NCBI RefSeq assembly: GCF_001908025.1
Contig: NZ_MQMG01000003.1
Coordinates: 1-64,000 of the forward strand
DNA length: 64,000 nt
Source: Geobacillus proteiniphilus
GTDB lineage: Bacteria; Bacillota; Bacilli; Bacillales; Anoxybacillaceae
Direction: 5' to 3'
Shown here one piece after another: positions 44,503 through 53,601 of the stretch (the stretch's first letter is position 1; the number at the start of each line of letters is the position of its first letter). Under the pieces are notes generated by a model. The model was not told the DNA's origin, ran no database searches, and was given only the letters and a program-made list of their open reading frames with translations. The translations under genes were made by a program, and so were the position numbers.

Positions 44503-44514
44503 TGATAAAGAAAA

Positions 44515-44550
44515 GCAGGGCGGTGCTGTTCCCGCCCGCCTTCTTTGCTT
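44515..44550 (-). terminator. Terminator of the oligoendopeptidase gene
   Basis: On the minus strand GGGCGG, loop, CCGCCC, then TGCTTTTCTTT. It is directly downstream of the peptidase stop at 44555. Confidence 0.75.
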
Positions 44551-44554
44551 CTTT

Positions 44555-46249
44555 TTACAAGGCTTTGTCATCGACGCTGTCCAACCACCGCTCGATATGG
44601 CCGACGACCGAAGCGACCGCCCCGTCAGCAAACGGCGACTTTAGGTTGGCGCTTTTGACGAGCTCAGTAAACGGCCGGCTGCCGCCCAATCGGCAAAGCG
44701 CCACATAGTCGCGCCACGCCGAAGACCGGTCGTCTTGCGCTCGCTTCCAAAACTGGAACGCACACACTTGAGCCAATGTATAATCAATGTAATAAAACGG
44801 GTCGGTGTAAATGTGCCCTTGCCGTTGCCAAAATCCGCCGCGCTCAAGGTAGTCATGGCCGTCGTAGTCTCTTGTCGGCAAGTACGTTTTTTCTATGTCA
44901 CGCCAGACTCTCTTCCGCTCAGCCGGCGTCATGCCCGGATTCTCGTAGACAGCGTGCTGGAACTCATCGACCGCAACGCCGTACGGCAAAAACAACAGCG
45001 CGTCGCTCAAATGGGCGAACCGGTATTTGTCGGCGTCTTCGGCGAAAAAGAGCTCCATCCACGGCCATGTGAAAAACTCCATGCTCATCGAGTGGATTTC
45101 ACACGCCTCAAGCGTCGGCCAGTTGTATTCCGGAATGTCGTAATGGCGACTCTCATACACTTGGAACGCATGCCCGGCTTCATGGGTGAGTACGTCAATG
45201 TCGCCCGAGGTGCCGGTAAAATTGGAGAAAATAAACGGCGCCTTATAGTCATCGATATAGGTACAATAGCCGCCGCCAGCCTTGCCTTTTTTCGCCACAA
45301 GATCCATGAGCTCGTGTTCGACCATATAGCGGAAAAACTCGCCTGTTTCCGTCGACAGCTCTTCATACATTTGCCGGCCGTTTTTGACGATCCAATCGGC
45401 GTCCCCTTTTGGCGCTGGATTGCCGGTCGGGAACATAAACGGCTCGTCATAATAGTAAAGCTTCTCCACCTGAATCCGTTGCCGCTGGCGCTCGCGCAGC
45501 TTTGAAGCGAGCGGGACGATGTGCGTTTTCACTTGCCGGCGGAAGTGGGCGACCATGTCGGCATTGTAATCGGTTCGGCCTAAACGGGCATAGCCGAGCT
45601 CAACAAAATTTTTGAACCCCAGCTTCCGGGCGATCGCCGTGCGGACGTGGACAAGCTCATCATACAGCTCATCGAGCTCCTTTTCATGGTCAGTGAAAAA
45701 CGAAAACCGCGCTTCGTTGGCCCGTTTGCGCATCGTGCGGTCCGGCGACTCAACAAACGGCTGCAGCTGGGCGAGCGTCCGCTCCTCGCCTTCAAACATG
45801 ATTTTCGCCGATGCGATGAGCTTCGTATATTCGCTTGCCAGCTTGTTTTCTTTTTGCAAATCCTCGACAATCGCCGACGCGTACGTTTTCAGCTGCGTTT
45901 CCGCCAAGGCAAACAGCTGTTTCCCCCACACCTCTTCAAGATCACTGCGAAACGGCGAAGCGACGAGCGCACGGTAATAGTCGTTGACAAGCCCCTTGAC
46001 GACTGGCTCCGTTTCGTCGAAAAAGTCTTGCTCTTTTTTATAAAATTCATCGTTCGTATCGATCGTATGGCGAATATGGCAAAGGTTCGCCATCGTACTG
46101 TAGCGGCGGCGCAGCTCATTGATCCGCTTCATCGCCTCGTGCTGCAAGGCGGCGCTCCCCGCACGGCGGAACGAATCGAGCGCTTCTTGAAACGATGCCT
46201 GCAATTGAGTGATGTCCGGCCGCTCATAACGAAACTCAGAAAACTTCAT
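44555..46249 (-). CDS. M3-family oligoendopeptidase (PepF-like)
   Basis: This 564-residue cytosolic zinc metallopeptidase degrades short peptides. The zinc site is HEAGHAFQVYES, with the third ligand in LEACEIHSMSMEFF downstream. The length fits the PepF/M3B group. ATG 46249 is preferred because GAAGGGG lies six bases upstream; an ATG six bases earlier touches that site. It is a single gene with its own terminator. Confidence 0.9.
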   Translation of the reverse strand: MKFSEFRYERPDITQLQASFQEALDSFRRAGSAALQHEAMKRINELRRRYSTMANLCHIRHTIDTNDEFYKKEQDFFDETEPVVKGLVNDYYRALVASPFRSDLEEVWGKQLFALAETQLKTYASAIVEDLQKENKLASEYTKLIASAKIMFEGEERTLAQLQPFVESPDRTMRKRANEARFSFFTDHEKELDELYDELVHVRTAIARKLGFKNFVELGYARLGRTDYNADMVAHFRRQVKTHIVPLASKLRERQRQRIQVEKLYYYDEPFMFPTGNPAPKGDADWIVKNGRQMYEELSTETGEFFRYMVEHELMDLVAKKGKAGGGYCTYIDDYKAPFIFSNFTGTSGDIDVLTHEAGHAFQVYESRHYDIPEYNWPTLEACEIHSMSMEFFTWPWMELFFAEDADKYRFAHLSDALLFLPYGVAVDEFQHAVYENPGMTPAERKRVWRDIEKTYLPTRDYDGHDYLERGGFWQRQGHIYTDPFYYIDYTLAQVCAFQFWKRAQDDRSSAWRDYVALCRLGGSRPFTELVKSANLKSPFADGAVASVVGHIERWLDSVDDKAL

Positions 46250-46255
46250 GCTCAT

Positions 46256-46580
46256 CCCCTTCTTTCCTGATCACCTTTTCACGGAATATGATGATGGGAA
46301 AAGATCCATCCCCAGTGAAATGAACCTTTTCCATGTTTCACCGACCAATTGTATATTCGTCGGAGTTCAAAAATATCCTCTTTTTCCAAACCCTAAAATA
46401 CATTTCCATTTTACCCCACACAAACCATACTGAGCAATAATCATGTATGGTAGTAAAAAAGAGTGTCTATGAACATCCAACGTCTTGATCCACTCTTTCC
46501 AACAAAAAGATATTGACGATATTTGTCGAATTAAGTAATATAATGTCGGCAACCATATACCCCCTCTCCACTTTAATGGG
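46256..46580 (+). promoter_or_regulatory. Divergent intergenic region with permease promoter
   Basis: TTGACG (46513-46518) and TAATAT (46536-46541), 17 bases apart, form a likely SigA promoter for the lysine riboswitch transcript. An imperfect AAGAGTG/CACTCTT hairpin lies at about 46460-46496. No gene is seen in the remaining AT-rich part, which must also hold the peptidase promoter on the other strand. Confidence 0.6.
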
Positions 46581-46750
46581 ATAGAGGCTGCGGTGAACAA
46601 AAGTAGCGCTGCCGAGGCCCGGAGCGGTCCATGACGCAGCGGGAAAGGGTTCACCGCCGAAGTTTGCGTCGCGCTCCGGCGGCGCAAGCTGGGCCTGCGG
46701 CCGAACAGGCGCAGGACTGCCATCGCCTGCGGCGGTGGAGCGCTATCGCC
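46581..46750 (+). promoter_or_regulatory. Lysine riboswitch (L box)
   Basis: Conserved L-box blocks are present in order: ATAGAGGCTGCGG, GGAAAGGG..CGCCGAAG, a GC-rich arm, GGACTGCCATCG and GGTGGAGCGCTATC. They form a five-arm aptamer. A terminator follows at 46777-46809. Lysine binding would stop transcription of the permease gene, so the gene is a lysine-related transporter. B. subtilis yvsH is controlled in the same way. Confidence 0.9.
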
Positions 46751-46776
46751 ATTCAGTGTGGATGCGAATCTATCAT

Positions 46777-46809
46777 GCACCCGCTGAAGAGGCGCGGGTG
46801 CTTTCTTTT
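46777..46809 (+). terminator. Riboswitch-controlled terminator
   Basis: GCACCCGC, loop TGAAGAGGC, GCGGGTGC, then TTTCTTTT, 21 bases before the TTG start of the permease. Confidence 0.85.
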
Positions 46810-46829
46810 ATGGAAGGAGCGTTTTCATC

Positions 46830-48263
46830 TTGGACAATCAGCGAAAACTTGGAATTTGGGTATTAACGGCGCTCGTCGTTGGCAATATGGTTGGTTCCGG
46901 CATTTTTATGCTGCCGCGCTCGTTGGCGGAGGCGGCGAGCCCCATCGGCGTGATGCTCGCCTGGCTGCTGACCGGAGCCGGCGTCCTAATGACGGCGCTT
47001 GTTTTCGGCAACTTGGCGATCCGTAAGCCCGACTTAGGCGGCGGACCGCAAATTTACGCGAAGGAGCTGTTTCCGAAAGGCTCCAATCTCTCGATTTTAT
47101 CGGGATTTATGTCATCATGGGGCTACTGGGTCGGCAACTTTGCCGGCAACGTCGCGATCATTACGACATTTACAAGCTACTTGTCGACGTTTTTCCCGGT
47201 GCTGACAAGCAGTAAAACGGTGCTTGAGATCGGCTCGTTTGCGCTGAAACTGGGGAATTTGCTGACATTTCTCGTCTGCACGGCGCTCCTTTGGGGGATG
47301 CATTTCCTCATTTTGCGCGGTGTAGAAGACGCCGGGAAGCTGAATTTTGTGGCGACAGCAGCGAAAGTGCTCGGCTTTTTCCTGTTTATCATCATCACGC
47401 TGTTTGCGTTTGACAAAGCAGTCATCGGCCCGCTTGACGCTCCTCGCTATGACGGGGACGGACAGCCGATCGGTTTGCTTGGGCAAATCAACAACGCCGC
47501 TTTATCGACGCTCTGGGCGTTTGTCGGCGTCGAATCGGCGATGGTGTTCGCTTCCCGTGCGCGCAAACAGGCCGATGTGAAGTGGGCGACAATCGCCGGC
47601 CTGCTCATCGCCTTAGCCATTTACATCGGCATCAGCTTTTTGGTGATGGGCATCTTGCCGCAAAATAAACTCATTCAGTCGGAAAAACCGCTCGTTGACG
47701 CCATCATTGCCATCGTCGGACCGGCGGGCGGCTACGTGCTGGCTGGTCTTGGGCTCATCAGCCTGCTCGGCTCAACGCTCGGCTGGATATTGTTGAGCGC
47801 CGAAGTGCCGTACCAAGCGGCAAAACAAGGGCTGTTTCTGCCGGTGTTTTTGAAGGAAAACAAGAAAAACGTACCGAGCTTCTCGCTTACGTTGTCGAAC
47901 GTCTTGGCGCAATTGTTTATTTTCTCGACCGTTTCCCACTCGATGGCCGCGGCGTTTGACTTCGTCATTTACATCGCCACGCTCGCCTATCTCGTTCCGT
48001 ATTTGATCGCTTCCGTCTTTCAGTTGAAACTCACGCTCACCGGCGAAACGTACATGGCGGCGCGCGAGCGGCTGGCTGACGGCATCATTGCGGCGCTGGC
48101 GACGGTGTATTCCATCTGGGTCGTCATCGCCGGCACGTCGGACTTAAAAACATTTCTGCTCGGCGTCGCCTTGCTCGCCAGCGGCTTGATCTTCTACCCA
48201 CAAGTGAGAAAAGCAGCACGGCAGGCGAACGAAAAACAAAAATTATCAGCACAGGCGTGTTGA
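46830..48263 (+). CDS. yvsH: Amino acid permease, APC family, lysine-regulated (YvsH-like)
   Basis: This 477-residue membrane protein of the basic amino acid/polyamine antiporter family has about 12 helices. It starts RKLGIWVLTALVVGNMVGSGIFMLPRSLA, where GSGIF is the APC substrate loop. The riboswitch upstream implies lysine transport. The TTG start at 46830 has GGAAGGAGC upstream. An IS4-family element entered exactly before the stop codon: the native end was KLSA-TAA, and the present end, KLSAQAC, is read from IS bases. This should not affect function. Confidence 0.88.
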   Translation: MDNQRKLGIWVLTALVVGNMVGSGIFMLPRSLAEAASPIGVMLAWLLTGAGVLMTALVFGNLAIRKPDLGGGPQIYAKELFPKGSNLSILSGFMSSWGYWVGNFAGNVAIITTFTSYLSTFFPVLTSSKTVLEIGSFALKLGNLLTFLVCTALLWGMHFLILRGVEDAGKLNFVATAAKVLGFFLFIIITLFAFDKAVIGPLDAPRYDGDGQPIGLLGQINNAALSTLWAFVGVESAMVFASRARKQADVKWATIAGLLIALAIYIGISFLVMGILPQNKLIQSEKPLVDAIIAIVGPAGGYVLAGLGLISLLGSTLGWILLSAEVPYQAAKQGLFLPVFLKENKKNVPSFSLTLSNVLAQLFIFSTVSHSMAAAFDFVIYIATLAYLVPYLIASVFQLKLTLTGETYMAARERLADGIIAALATVYSIWVVIAGTSDLKTFLLGVALLASGLIFYPQVRKAARQANEKQKLSAQAC

Positions 48264-49500
48264 TTATCCAATAAAATCCAAAGGGTATAGAAAAAAGAGC
48301 ACCTTTCCTGTAGAATGTGAGTAACGACACAAACAAACCCAGGAGGTGCTCTCTATGAACAAGCATACCACACTCCCGAATTTGATGCAAAAACTTGTTT
48401 CGGATGAAGAGATTCAACTGATTGCCGAAGCGGTTGGGTATCGTGATTCGTCTCGAACCTTTACGTTGCGCGAGTTGATTCACTTCTTCCTGCTGGCCGC
48501 CATGCATCAATGGAAAAGCTTTCGCCATGGAGCTGACGTGGGGCCTCTGTATGGATTGCCGCGATTCCATTATTCCACAGTATCCAAGAAAGCGAAAGAA
48601 GTTCCCTATGACATCATGAAACGCTTGTTGGCGTTGATCATTTCCAAGTGCAACCGCCAAACCCGCCGCTCGCTTCGGTTTCCCAAACCGCTTCGGGTGG
48701 TGGATTCGACGACCGTCACGGTCGGGAAAAACCGCCTCCCATGGGCTCCGTATCACGGCGAACGCGCCGGAGTGAAGCTGCACGTCGCGTATTCGCCGGA
48801 ATCCTCGTTGCCGGCAGACGTGGTGGAAACGACCGGACTGCGTCATGATGGCCCGGTGGGAGAACAGTTGACGAACGCTCAACAAGTGCTGGTGGAAGAC
48901 CGGGCGTATTTCAAAATCGAACGCCTCGATCGATTTGTGGAGCAGCATCAGCTCTTTGTCATTCGGATGAAGGACAACATCGAACTTCATCAGAAAAAAA
49001 GCTTGAAACGCCTTTCCAGCACATCCTCATCGGTTCAAGCCGACTTCACGTGCCAGTTGGGGACGAAACAATGCCGCTCCACCAAGCGTCACCGGGTGGT
49101 GATCTTTCGAGATGCGAATGGCCGCGACATTCGGGTCGTGACGAACCTCTTCCATGCGTCTGCGGAAACCATTGCCGACATGTACCAACAACGTTGGACT
49201 GTTGAGGTCTTTTTCCGTTGGGTGAAGCAATATCTGAATGTCCCGACCTTGTTTGGCACGACGGAAAATGCGGTATACAATCAGCTGTTTGCGGCGTTCA
49301 TCGCGTATGTGTTGCTGCGATGGCTGTATGATCAAACCAAAAAACAGACGAACGTCTCTCTTTCCTTCATTTCGTTCGTTCGCCGTTTTTTCTCTGGGCA
49401 GCTTCCTCTCGATTGGAAATCCGGGATGGCCGCTGCTTTGTTTGAGTATGCCCAAATTTATGGAAGGCGTATGTATAATTTTGGATAATCAACACTCGTG
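48252..49500 (+). mobile_element. IS4-family insertion sequence (IS5377-like), complete
   Basis: The element is 1,249 bp. The ends are CAGGCGTGTTGATTATCCAA and, reversed, CACGAGTGTTGATTATCCAA: 20-bp inverted repeats with 18 matches. TTATCAGCA occurs just before the left end (48243-48251) and just after the right end (49501-49509), a 9-bp target duplication. One intact transposase gene is inside. It separates the permease gene from its terminator. The recent look (intact ORF, perfect duplication) suggests recent movement. Confidence 0.9.
48355..49488 (+). CDS. IS4-family DDE transposase
   Basis: This 377-residue transposase has the first catalytic Asp in RVVDSTTVTV, the second in VLVEDRAYFKI, and the Glu in the Y-(2)-R-(3)-E-(6)-K signature YQQRWTVEVFFRWVKQYL. 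It cuts the element ends and joins them to the target. AGGAGGTGCTCTCT precedes ATG 48355. The reading frame is intact. It resembles the transposase of IS5377, described from G. stearothermophilus; this is from general recall, not a search. Confidence 0.9.
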   Translation: MNKHTTLPNLMQKLVSDEEIQLIAEAVGYRDSSRTFTLRELIHFFLLAAMHQWKSFRHGADVGPLYGLPRFHYSTVSKKAKEVPYDIMKRLLALIISKCNRQTRRSLRFPKPLRVVDSTTVTVGKNRLPWAPYHGERAGVKLHVAYSPESSLPADVVETTGLRHDGPVGEQLTNAQQVLVEDRAYFKIERLDRFVEQHQLFVIRMKDNIELHQKKSLKRLSSTSSSVQADFTCQLGTKQCRSTKRHRVVIFRDANGRDIRVVTNLFHASAETIADMYQQRWTVEVFFRWVKQYLNVPTLFGTTENAVYNQLFAAFIAYVLLRWLYDQTKKQTNVSLSFISFVRRFFSGQLPLDWKSGMAAALFEYAQIYGRRMYNFG

Positions 49501-49514
49501 TTATCAGCATAACC

Positions 49515-49552
49515 AAAAACGGGCGTCCGGTCCATCCGGCGTTCGTTTTTTT
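49515..49552 (+). terminator. Terminator originally belonging to the permease gene
   Basis: AACGGGCGTCCGG, loop TCCAT, CCGGCGTTCGTT, then T-run. Without the IS it would lie six bases after the native permease stop. Confidence 0.85.
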
Positions 49553-49630
49553 ATTGAGGGGCAGGATTTTTCTTTCGAAAAACGAAGTAATAGGTTGACC
49601 GTGCATTTTTTGTGAAAGAAGGGATGAGGC

Positions 49631-51649
49631 ATGAACAACGAACATCAATCCAAACGCCGCGGCATAACGGTGGAAGATTTGCTTCGCCTCCGCTCGGTGC
49701 GCGACCCGCACTACGCGCCGGACGGGACGCGCGTCGTGTTTGTGGAAAAATCGATTGATGAGGAAAAACAATACCGCTCCCATTTATGGTTATGGACGGC
49801 AGACGGCTCCGTCCGTCAATGGACGTTCGGGCCGCGGCGCGACATGAAGCCGCGCTTTTCCCCGAACGGCGAAACGATCGCGTTTTTGTCTGACCGCTCC
49901 GGGCGCACGCAGCTTTGGCTTTTGCCCGCCAATGGCGGCGAGGCACGCCAACTGACGTTTTTCAAAAACGGTGTGCGCGATTACGTTTGGTCGCCGGACG
50001 GGACGTTTCTCATCGTCCTAACGACGCTTGGCGACGAAGAAACGATCGAAGACCGGGAAGAATCGAAAAAGGAGGAAACGAAGCCAGCTGACCTGAAGCC
50101 GCGCGTTGTGGAGCGTCTCTATTATAAATCAGACGCGTCGGGTTTTCTTGACGGCAAGCGGGACGTGCTGGTGCGCATCGATGCGGCGTCAGGAAAAACC
50201 GAAGCGTTGACGGGCCGCGAGGAAGAAATCGGTTCGTTTGCGATTTCACCCAATGGACGGACGCTCGCCTTTGTTGCCAACCGAAACGATGATCCGGACA
50301 AAACCTTTACGCGCGACATTGTTTTGCTTGATCTCGAGTCGAAAGCGGAAACGAACTTGACGAACGGATGCGGTACATTCGCTTCGCTCGCCTGGTCGCC
50401 GGACGGAACGAAGCTCGCCGCCATCGGCCATGATCTTGCTTATCTCGGGGCTACGCTTCACCGGCTTTACGTCTTTGAGCCGGAGCGTGGAACGAAGCGG
50501 GTGCTGACCGCCGATTGGGACGTCCATCTCGGCGATGCCATGGTCGGCGACACACACGCTGATGCGAAAGGCCCGGGCCCGATTTGGGCGAGCGACGGGA
50601 GCGGCCTGTATGTCACCGCCTCGGAGCGCGGACGCGTCAACTTGTATTTCGTCCCGCACGACGGCCCGATCGTTCCGATGATCGAAGGCGACTTCCATTT
50701 ATACGGTTTAGCCATCCACCCAAGCGAACAGCAAGCCATCGCCGCCATGAGCGAGCCGACGGTCATTGGCGATTTGTATATGATCTCGCTCGAAGACGGA
50801 ACGAAAACACGGCTTACGCGTGCCAATGAAGCGCTCGAAAACGAAGTGGTGTTCGCCGATGCCGAACCGTTTACGTATCGATCGACGGATGGTTGGGAGA
50901 TTCAAGGCTGGATCATGAAACCGCCCGGGCTTGGCAAAGGGGAAAAGGCGCCGCTTGTCGTCGAAATTCACGGCGGACCGCATGCGATGTACGGATTTAC
51001 ATTTTTCCATGAATTTCAACTGCTCGTTTCGCGTGGTTATGCGGTTTTGTTCACGAACCCGCGCGGTAGCCACGGATATGGACAGGCATTCGTCAATGCC
51101 GTGCGCGGCGACTATGGCGGCATGGATTATGAAGACATTATGGCCGGCGTCGACGCCGCGATCAGCAAGTTCGACTTCATTGACGAGACACGGCTTGGCG
51201 TCACCGGCGGCAGCTACGGCGGGTTTATGACCAATTGGATCGTCGGGCATACCGACCGTTTCAAAGCGGCTGTCACCCAGCGTTCCATTTCCAACTGGCT
51301 CAGTTTCTCCGGAGTGAGTGACATCGGCTACTTTTTTACGAAATGGGAAGTCGGCTGCGACATCTGGGAAGACGCCGAGCGGCTTTGGCATCACTCGCCG
51401 CTCAAATACGTCAAACATATGCGCACGCCGCTGTTGATTTTGCACAGCGAGCGCGATTACCGCTGCCCGATCGAGCAGGCGGAACAGCTGTTTATCGCAT
51501 TGAAACAACTCGGGCGGGAAACAAAACTTGTCCGCTTCCCGGACGCCAACCACGATTTGTCGCGCACCGGCAACCCGGTGCTCCGGCTTGAGCGGCTTCG
51601 CCATATCGTCGAATGGTTTGACCGTTATTTGAAAGGATCGCTGCATTAA
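49631..51649 (+). CDS. S9-family peptidase (acylaminoacyl-peptidase-like)
   Basis: This 672-residue protein has an N-terminal seven-bladed beta-propeller at about 20-400 (repeated YAPDGT, SPNGET, SPDGT, SPNGR motifs) and a C-terminal alpha/beta-hydrolase from about 430. The catalytic Ser is in GVTGGSYGGFMT, Asp in HSERDYRCP and His in DANHDLSR. It cleaves short or N-acylated peptides in the cytosol. GAAAGAAGGGATGAGGC precedes the ATG. The next gene follows by about 20 bases. Confidence 0.92.
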   Translation: MNNEHQSKRRGITVEDLLRLRSVRDPHYAPDGTRVVFVEKSIDEEKQYRSHLWLWTADGSVRQWTFGPRRDMKPRFSPNGETIAFLSDRSGRTQLWLLPANGGEARQLTFFKNGVRDYVWSPDGTFLIVLTTLGDEETIEDREESKKEETKPADLKPRVVERLYYKSDASGFLDGKRDVLVRIDAASGKTEALTGREEEIGSFAISPNGRTLAFVANRNDDPDKTFTRDIVLLDLESKAETNLTNGCGTFASLAWSPDGTKLAAIGHDLAYLGATLHRLYVFEPERGTKRVLTADWDVHLGDAMVGDTHADAKGPGPIWASDGSGLYVTASERGRVNLYFVPHDGPIVPMIEGDFHLYGLAIHPSEQQAIAAMSEPTVIGDLYMISLEDGTKTRLTRANEALENEVVFADAEPFTYRSTDGWEIQGWIMKPPGLGKGEKAPLVVEIHGGPHAMYGFTFFHEFQLLVSRGYAVLFTNPRGSHGYGQAFVNAVRGDYGGMDYEDIMAGVDAAISKFDFIDETRLGVTGGSYGGFMTNWIVGHTDRFKAAVTQRSISNWLSFSGVSDIGYFFTKWEVGCDIWEDAERLWHHSPLKYVKHMRTPLLILHSERDYRCPIEQAEQLFIALKQLGRETKLVRFPDANHDLSRTGNPVLRLERLRHIVEWFDRYLKGSLH

Positions 51650-51668
51650 CCCGAAAGGAGGAGCCGCC

Positions 51669-52217
51669 ATGCACGCACTCGTCATCGGTGGGACAGGCAT
51701 GTTGGCTGACGTGTCGCTTTGGCTTGTGCGGGAAGGATATCATGTGTCCGTCATCGCCCGCCACCGCGCACGGATGAAGCAGCTCATCGACCGCACTGGA
51801 CAGATGGCGTCCATCACCCCGCTTCTTGTCGATTATCGCGATCAAGAAACGCTATGTTCTTTTATTTGCCAAACGATCAGAGAAAATGGAACATTTGATC
51901 TGATCATCGCGTGGGTGCATACGGATGAAACGCAGGCGCTGTCCTCCATCATTTGGAAAAATAGCAGACACCCCAGTCCTTGGCGGCTGTTTCACGTGCT
52001 CGGCAGCCGCGCCGATCCAACCGAGATGAAACAGAAACTCTGTTTGCCTGCCGCTTGCCTGTACCGGCAAGTTCAGCTCGGCTTTGTCGTGGAAGAACAT
52101 GGTTCGCGCTGGCTCACCCATCAAGAAATCAGCGGCGGCATCATCGATGCCATCCGGCATGATGCGCCGTTTCATCTTGTCGGCACACTAGAGCCATCCA
52201 AGAAGCGTCCGCGTTAA
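51669..52217 (+). CDS. Small Rossmann-fold NAD(P)-binding protein
   Basis: This 182-residue protein has the dinucleotide loop GGTGML at the N-terminus (ALVIGGTGMLADVSLWLV) and basic residues after strand 2 (VIARHRARMKQL), which suggests NADP. It lacks a clear Tyr-x-x-x-Lys active site, so it may be a binding protein or a degenerate SDR. GAAAGGAGGAGCCGCC precedes the ATG, 19 bases after the S9 peptidase stop, so the two are co-transcribed. A stem at 52225-52253 follows, with a poor U-tract. Confidence 0.75.
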   Translation: MHALVIGGTGMLADVSLWLVREGYHVSVIARHRARMKQLIDRTGQMASITPLLVDYRDQETLCSFICQTIRENGTFDLIIAWVHTDETQALSSIIWKNSRHPSPWRLFHVLGSRADPTEMKQKLCLPAACLYRQVQLGFVVEEHGSRWLTHQEISGGIIDAIRHDAPFHLVGTLEPSKKRPR

Positions 52218-52278
52218 CGGGAAGCGCCCTCTCGGGACGAACGAGAGGGCGCATTGTCTCCCATTGCTGCGGATGATT

Positions 52279-52845
52279 TCACGACGGAAGCAGTTCGACA
52301 TAATCGCCGGTTTTCAAGCCAGCCGCGTTCGCTTCATCCGTGTCAATGTGCATATCTAAAGCAAAATCTTCACTGACGCGGATGATGACTTCATCGAAAA
52401 TGAGCGCCCGTTCCCCTTGTGTTTTCACTTTCACGACTTGTTTGTCGCGGACGCCAAACGTTTCCGCATCTTTCGGCGTCATATGAATGTGCCGCTTGGC
52501 GATGATCACCCCTTTGTCGACGGTCACTGTCCCCTTCGGCCCGTGAATCGTGATGCCCGGCGTCCCGTCAATGTCGCCGGATAAGCGGACCGGCGGCGCG
52601 ACACCGAGCTTAAAGCTGTCCGTTTTTGAAATCTCGAGCTGGGTGAGCGAACGGACCGGGCCGAGGACGCGGACGTTTTCGATTTTCCCTTTCGGTCCTT
52701 CGACCGTCACCGTTTCTTTGGCGGCGAACTGACCGGGCTGCGACAGCGGCTTGAGCATCGTCAGCTCGGCGTCTTCGCCAAACAGCGCCGCCATATGCTC
52801 TTTCGATAAATGAATGTGGCGGTTGGACACCCCAACGGGAATCAT
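52279..52845 (-). CDS. pduL: Phosphate propanoyltransferase (PduL-type phosphotransacylase)
   Basis: This 188-residue enzyme interconverts acyl-CoA and acyl phosphate. The two PduL halves each carry the zinc-binding histidines: SNRHIHLSKEH near the start and AKRHIHMTPKDAE near 125. There is no N-terminal encapsulation peptide and no microcompartment gene nearby, so it should be a soluble cytosolic enzyme. ATG 52845 is given; a TTG three bases earlier is an alternative. It stands alone on the minus strand. Confidence 0.9.
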   Translation of the reverse strand: MIPVGVSNRHIHLSKEHMAALFGEDAELTMLKPLSQPGQFAAKETVTVEGPKGKIENVRVLGPVRSLTQLEISKTDSFKLGVAPPVRLSGDIDGTPGITIHGPKGTVTVDKGVIIAKRHIHMTPKDAETFGVRDKQVVKVKTQGERALIFDEVIIRVSEDFALDMHIDTDEANAAGLKTGDYVELLPS

Positions 52846-52913
52846 CAATGGCGATCTCTCCTTTTTCTTGCAGTGTTATTTTCTTTATATAACGTATCCA
52901 TTTTCAGCAAAAT

Positions 52914-52948
52914 TAAAGAGACTGACGCGAGGTCAGTCTCTGCTTTTT
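52914..52948. terminator. Terminator overlapping the end of the MarR gene
   Basis: GAGACTGAC, loop, GTCAGTCTC with A-rich and T-rich flanks on the two sides. The MarR stop codon lies in the stem. Confidence 0.8.
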
Positions 52949-53382
52949 GCGCCGTAGCCTAATTTTTTCAGCAACACGATCGCCTGTTCCTTTTCTTCCG
53001 GCGTCAGCGCCGCCACCGTTTCATGGATGGTCTCGGCATGTTCGGGGAACACGCGCTGGATGAACTGCCGGCCGCTGTCGGTGATCGACGCATACGTCAC
53101 GCGGCGATCCCGCTCACAGGCGCGGCGGATGATCAGCCCCTTGCTTTCAAGCTTGTCGATGACATACGTGATGCTGCCGCTGGCGAGCAAAATTTTTTCC
53201 CCGATTTGCTGGAGCGGCTGATCGCCTTTATGGTAAAGCAGTTCGAGCACCGCAAATTCGGTCGGATTGACGCCGAACGATTGAATCGACTTGTTTACTT
53301 GGTCGCTGATCGACCGGTATGCCCGCGATAACACGATGAATAATTTTAATGACTGCTGCAACGCCTGCTCCTTTTGTTCCAT
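52933..53382 (-). CDS. MarR-family transcriptional regulator
   Basis: This 149-residue winged-helix regulator shows PTEFAVLELLYHKGDQPLQQIGEKILLASGSITYVIDKLESKGLIIRRACERDRRVTYASIT, which covers the recognition helix and the wing with its conserved Asp-Arg. ATG 53382 has AAAGGG nine bases upstream. TTGCCC / TATAAT (18 apart, minus strand, -10 at 53422-53427) is the likely promoter. It is divergent from the ZIP transporter and may control it. Confidence 0.88.
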   Translation of the reverse strand: MEQKEQALQQSLKLFIVLSRAYRSISDQVNKSIQSFGVNPTEFAVLELLYHKGDQPLQQIGEKILLASGSITYVIDKLESKGLIIRRACERDRRVTYASITDSGRQFIQRVFPEHAETIHETVAALTPEEKEQAIVLLKKLGYGAKSRD

Positions 53383-53601
53383 AGCATCCAACCCTTTAAA
53401 GTTGACATTTTCTTACTTTCATTATACTGGAACAGCGAATTCCCGGGCAACCGTTTTTTGTTCGCGATGATGCATTTTCCTCGCCAACGGCTTTCGCTTC
53501 GGCTATGATAATTTATTATATGTCGGCGCTTGGGCGACTGTCACATTCCACTGAACGATGCATATGTGAAGAAGGAGAAAGGGTGTCAGGGAGGGAAGTG
53601 G

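Noticed and set aside
50708-51700. Minus-strand frame of 330 codons opposite the S9 peptidase
   Set aside because: Shadow of the catalytic domain, no recognisable fold.
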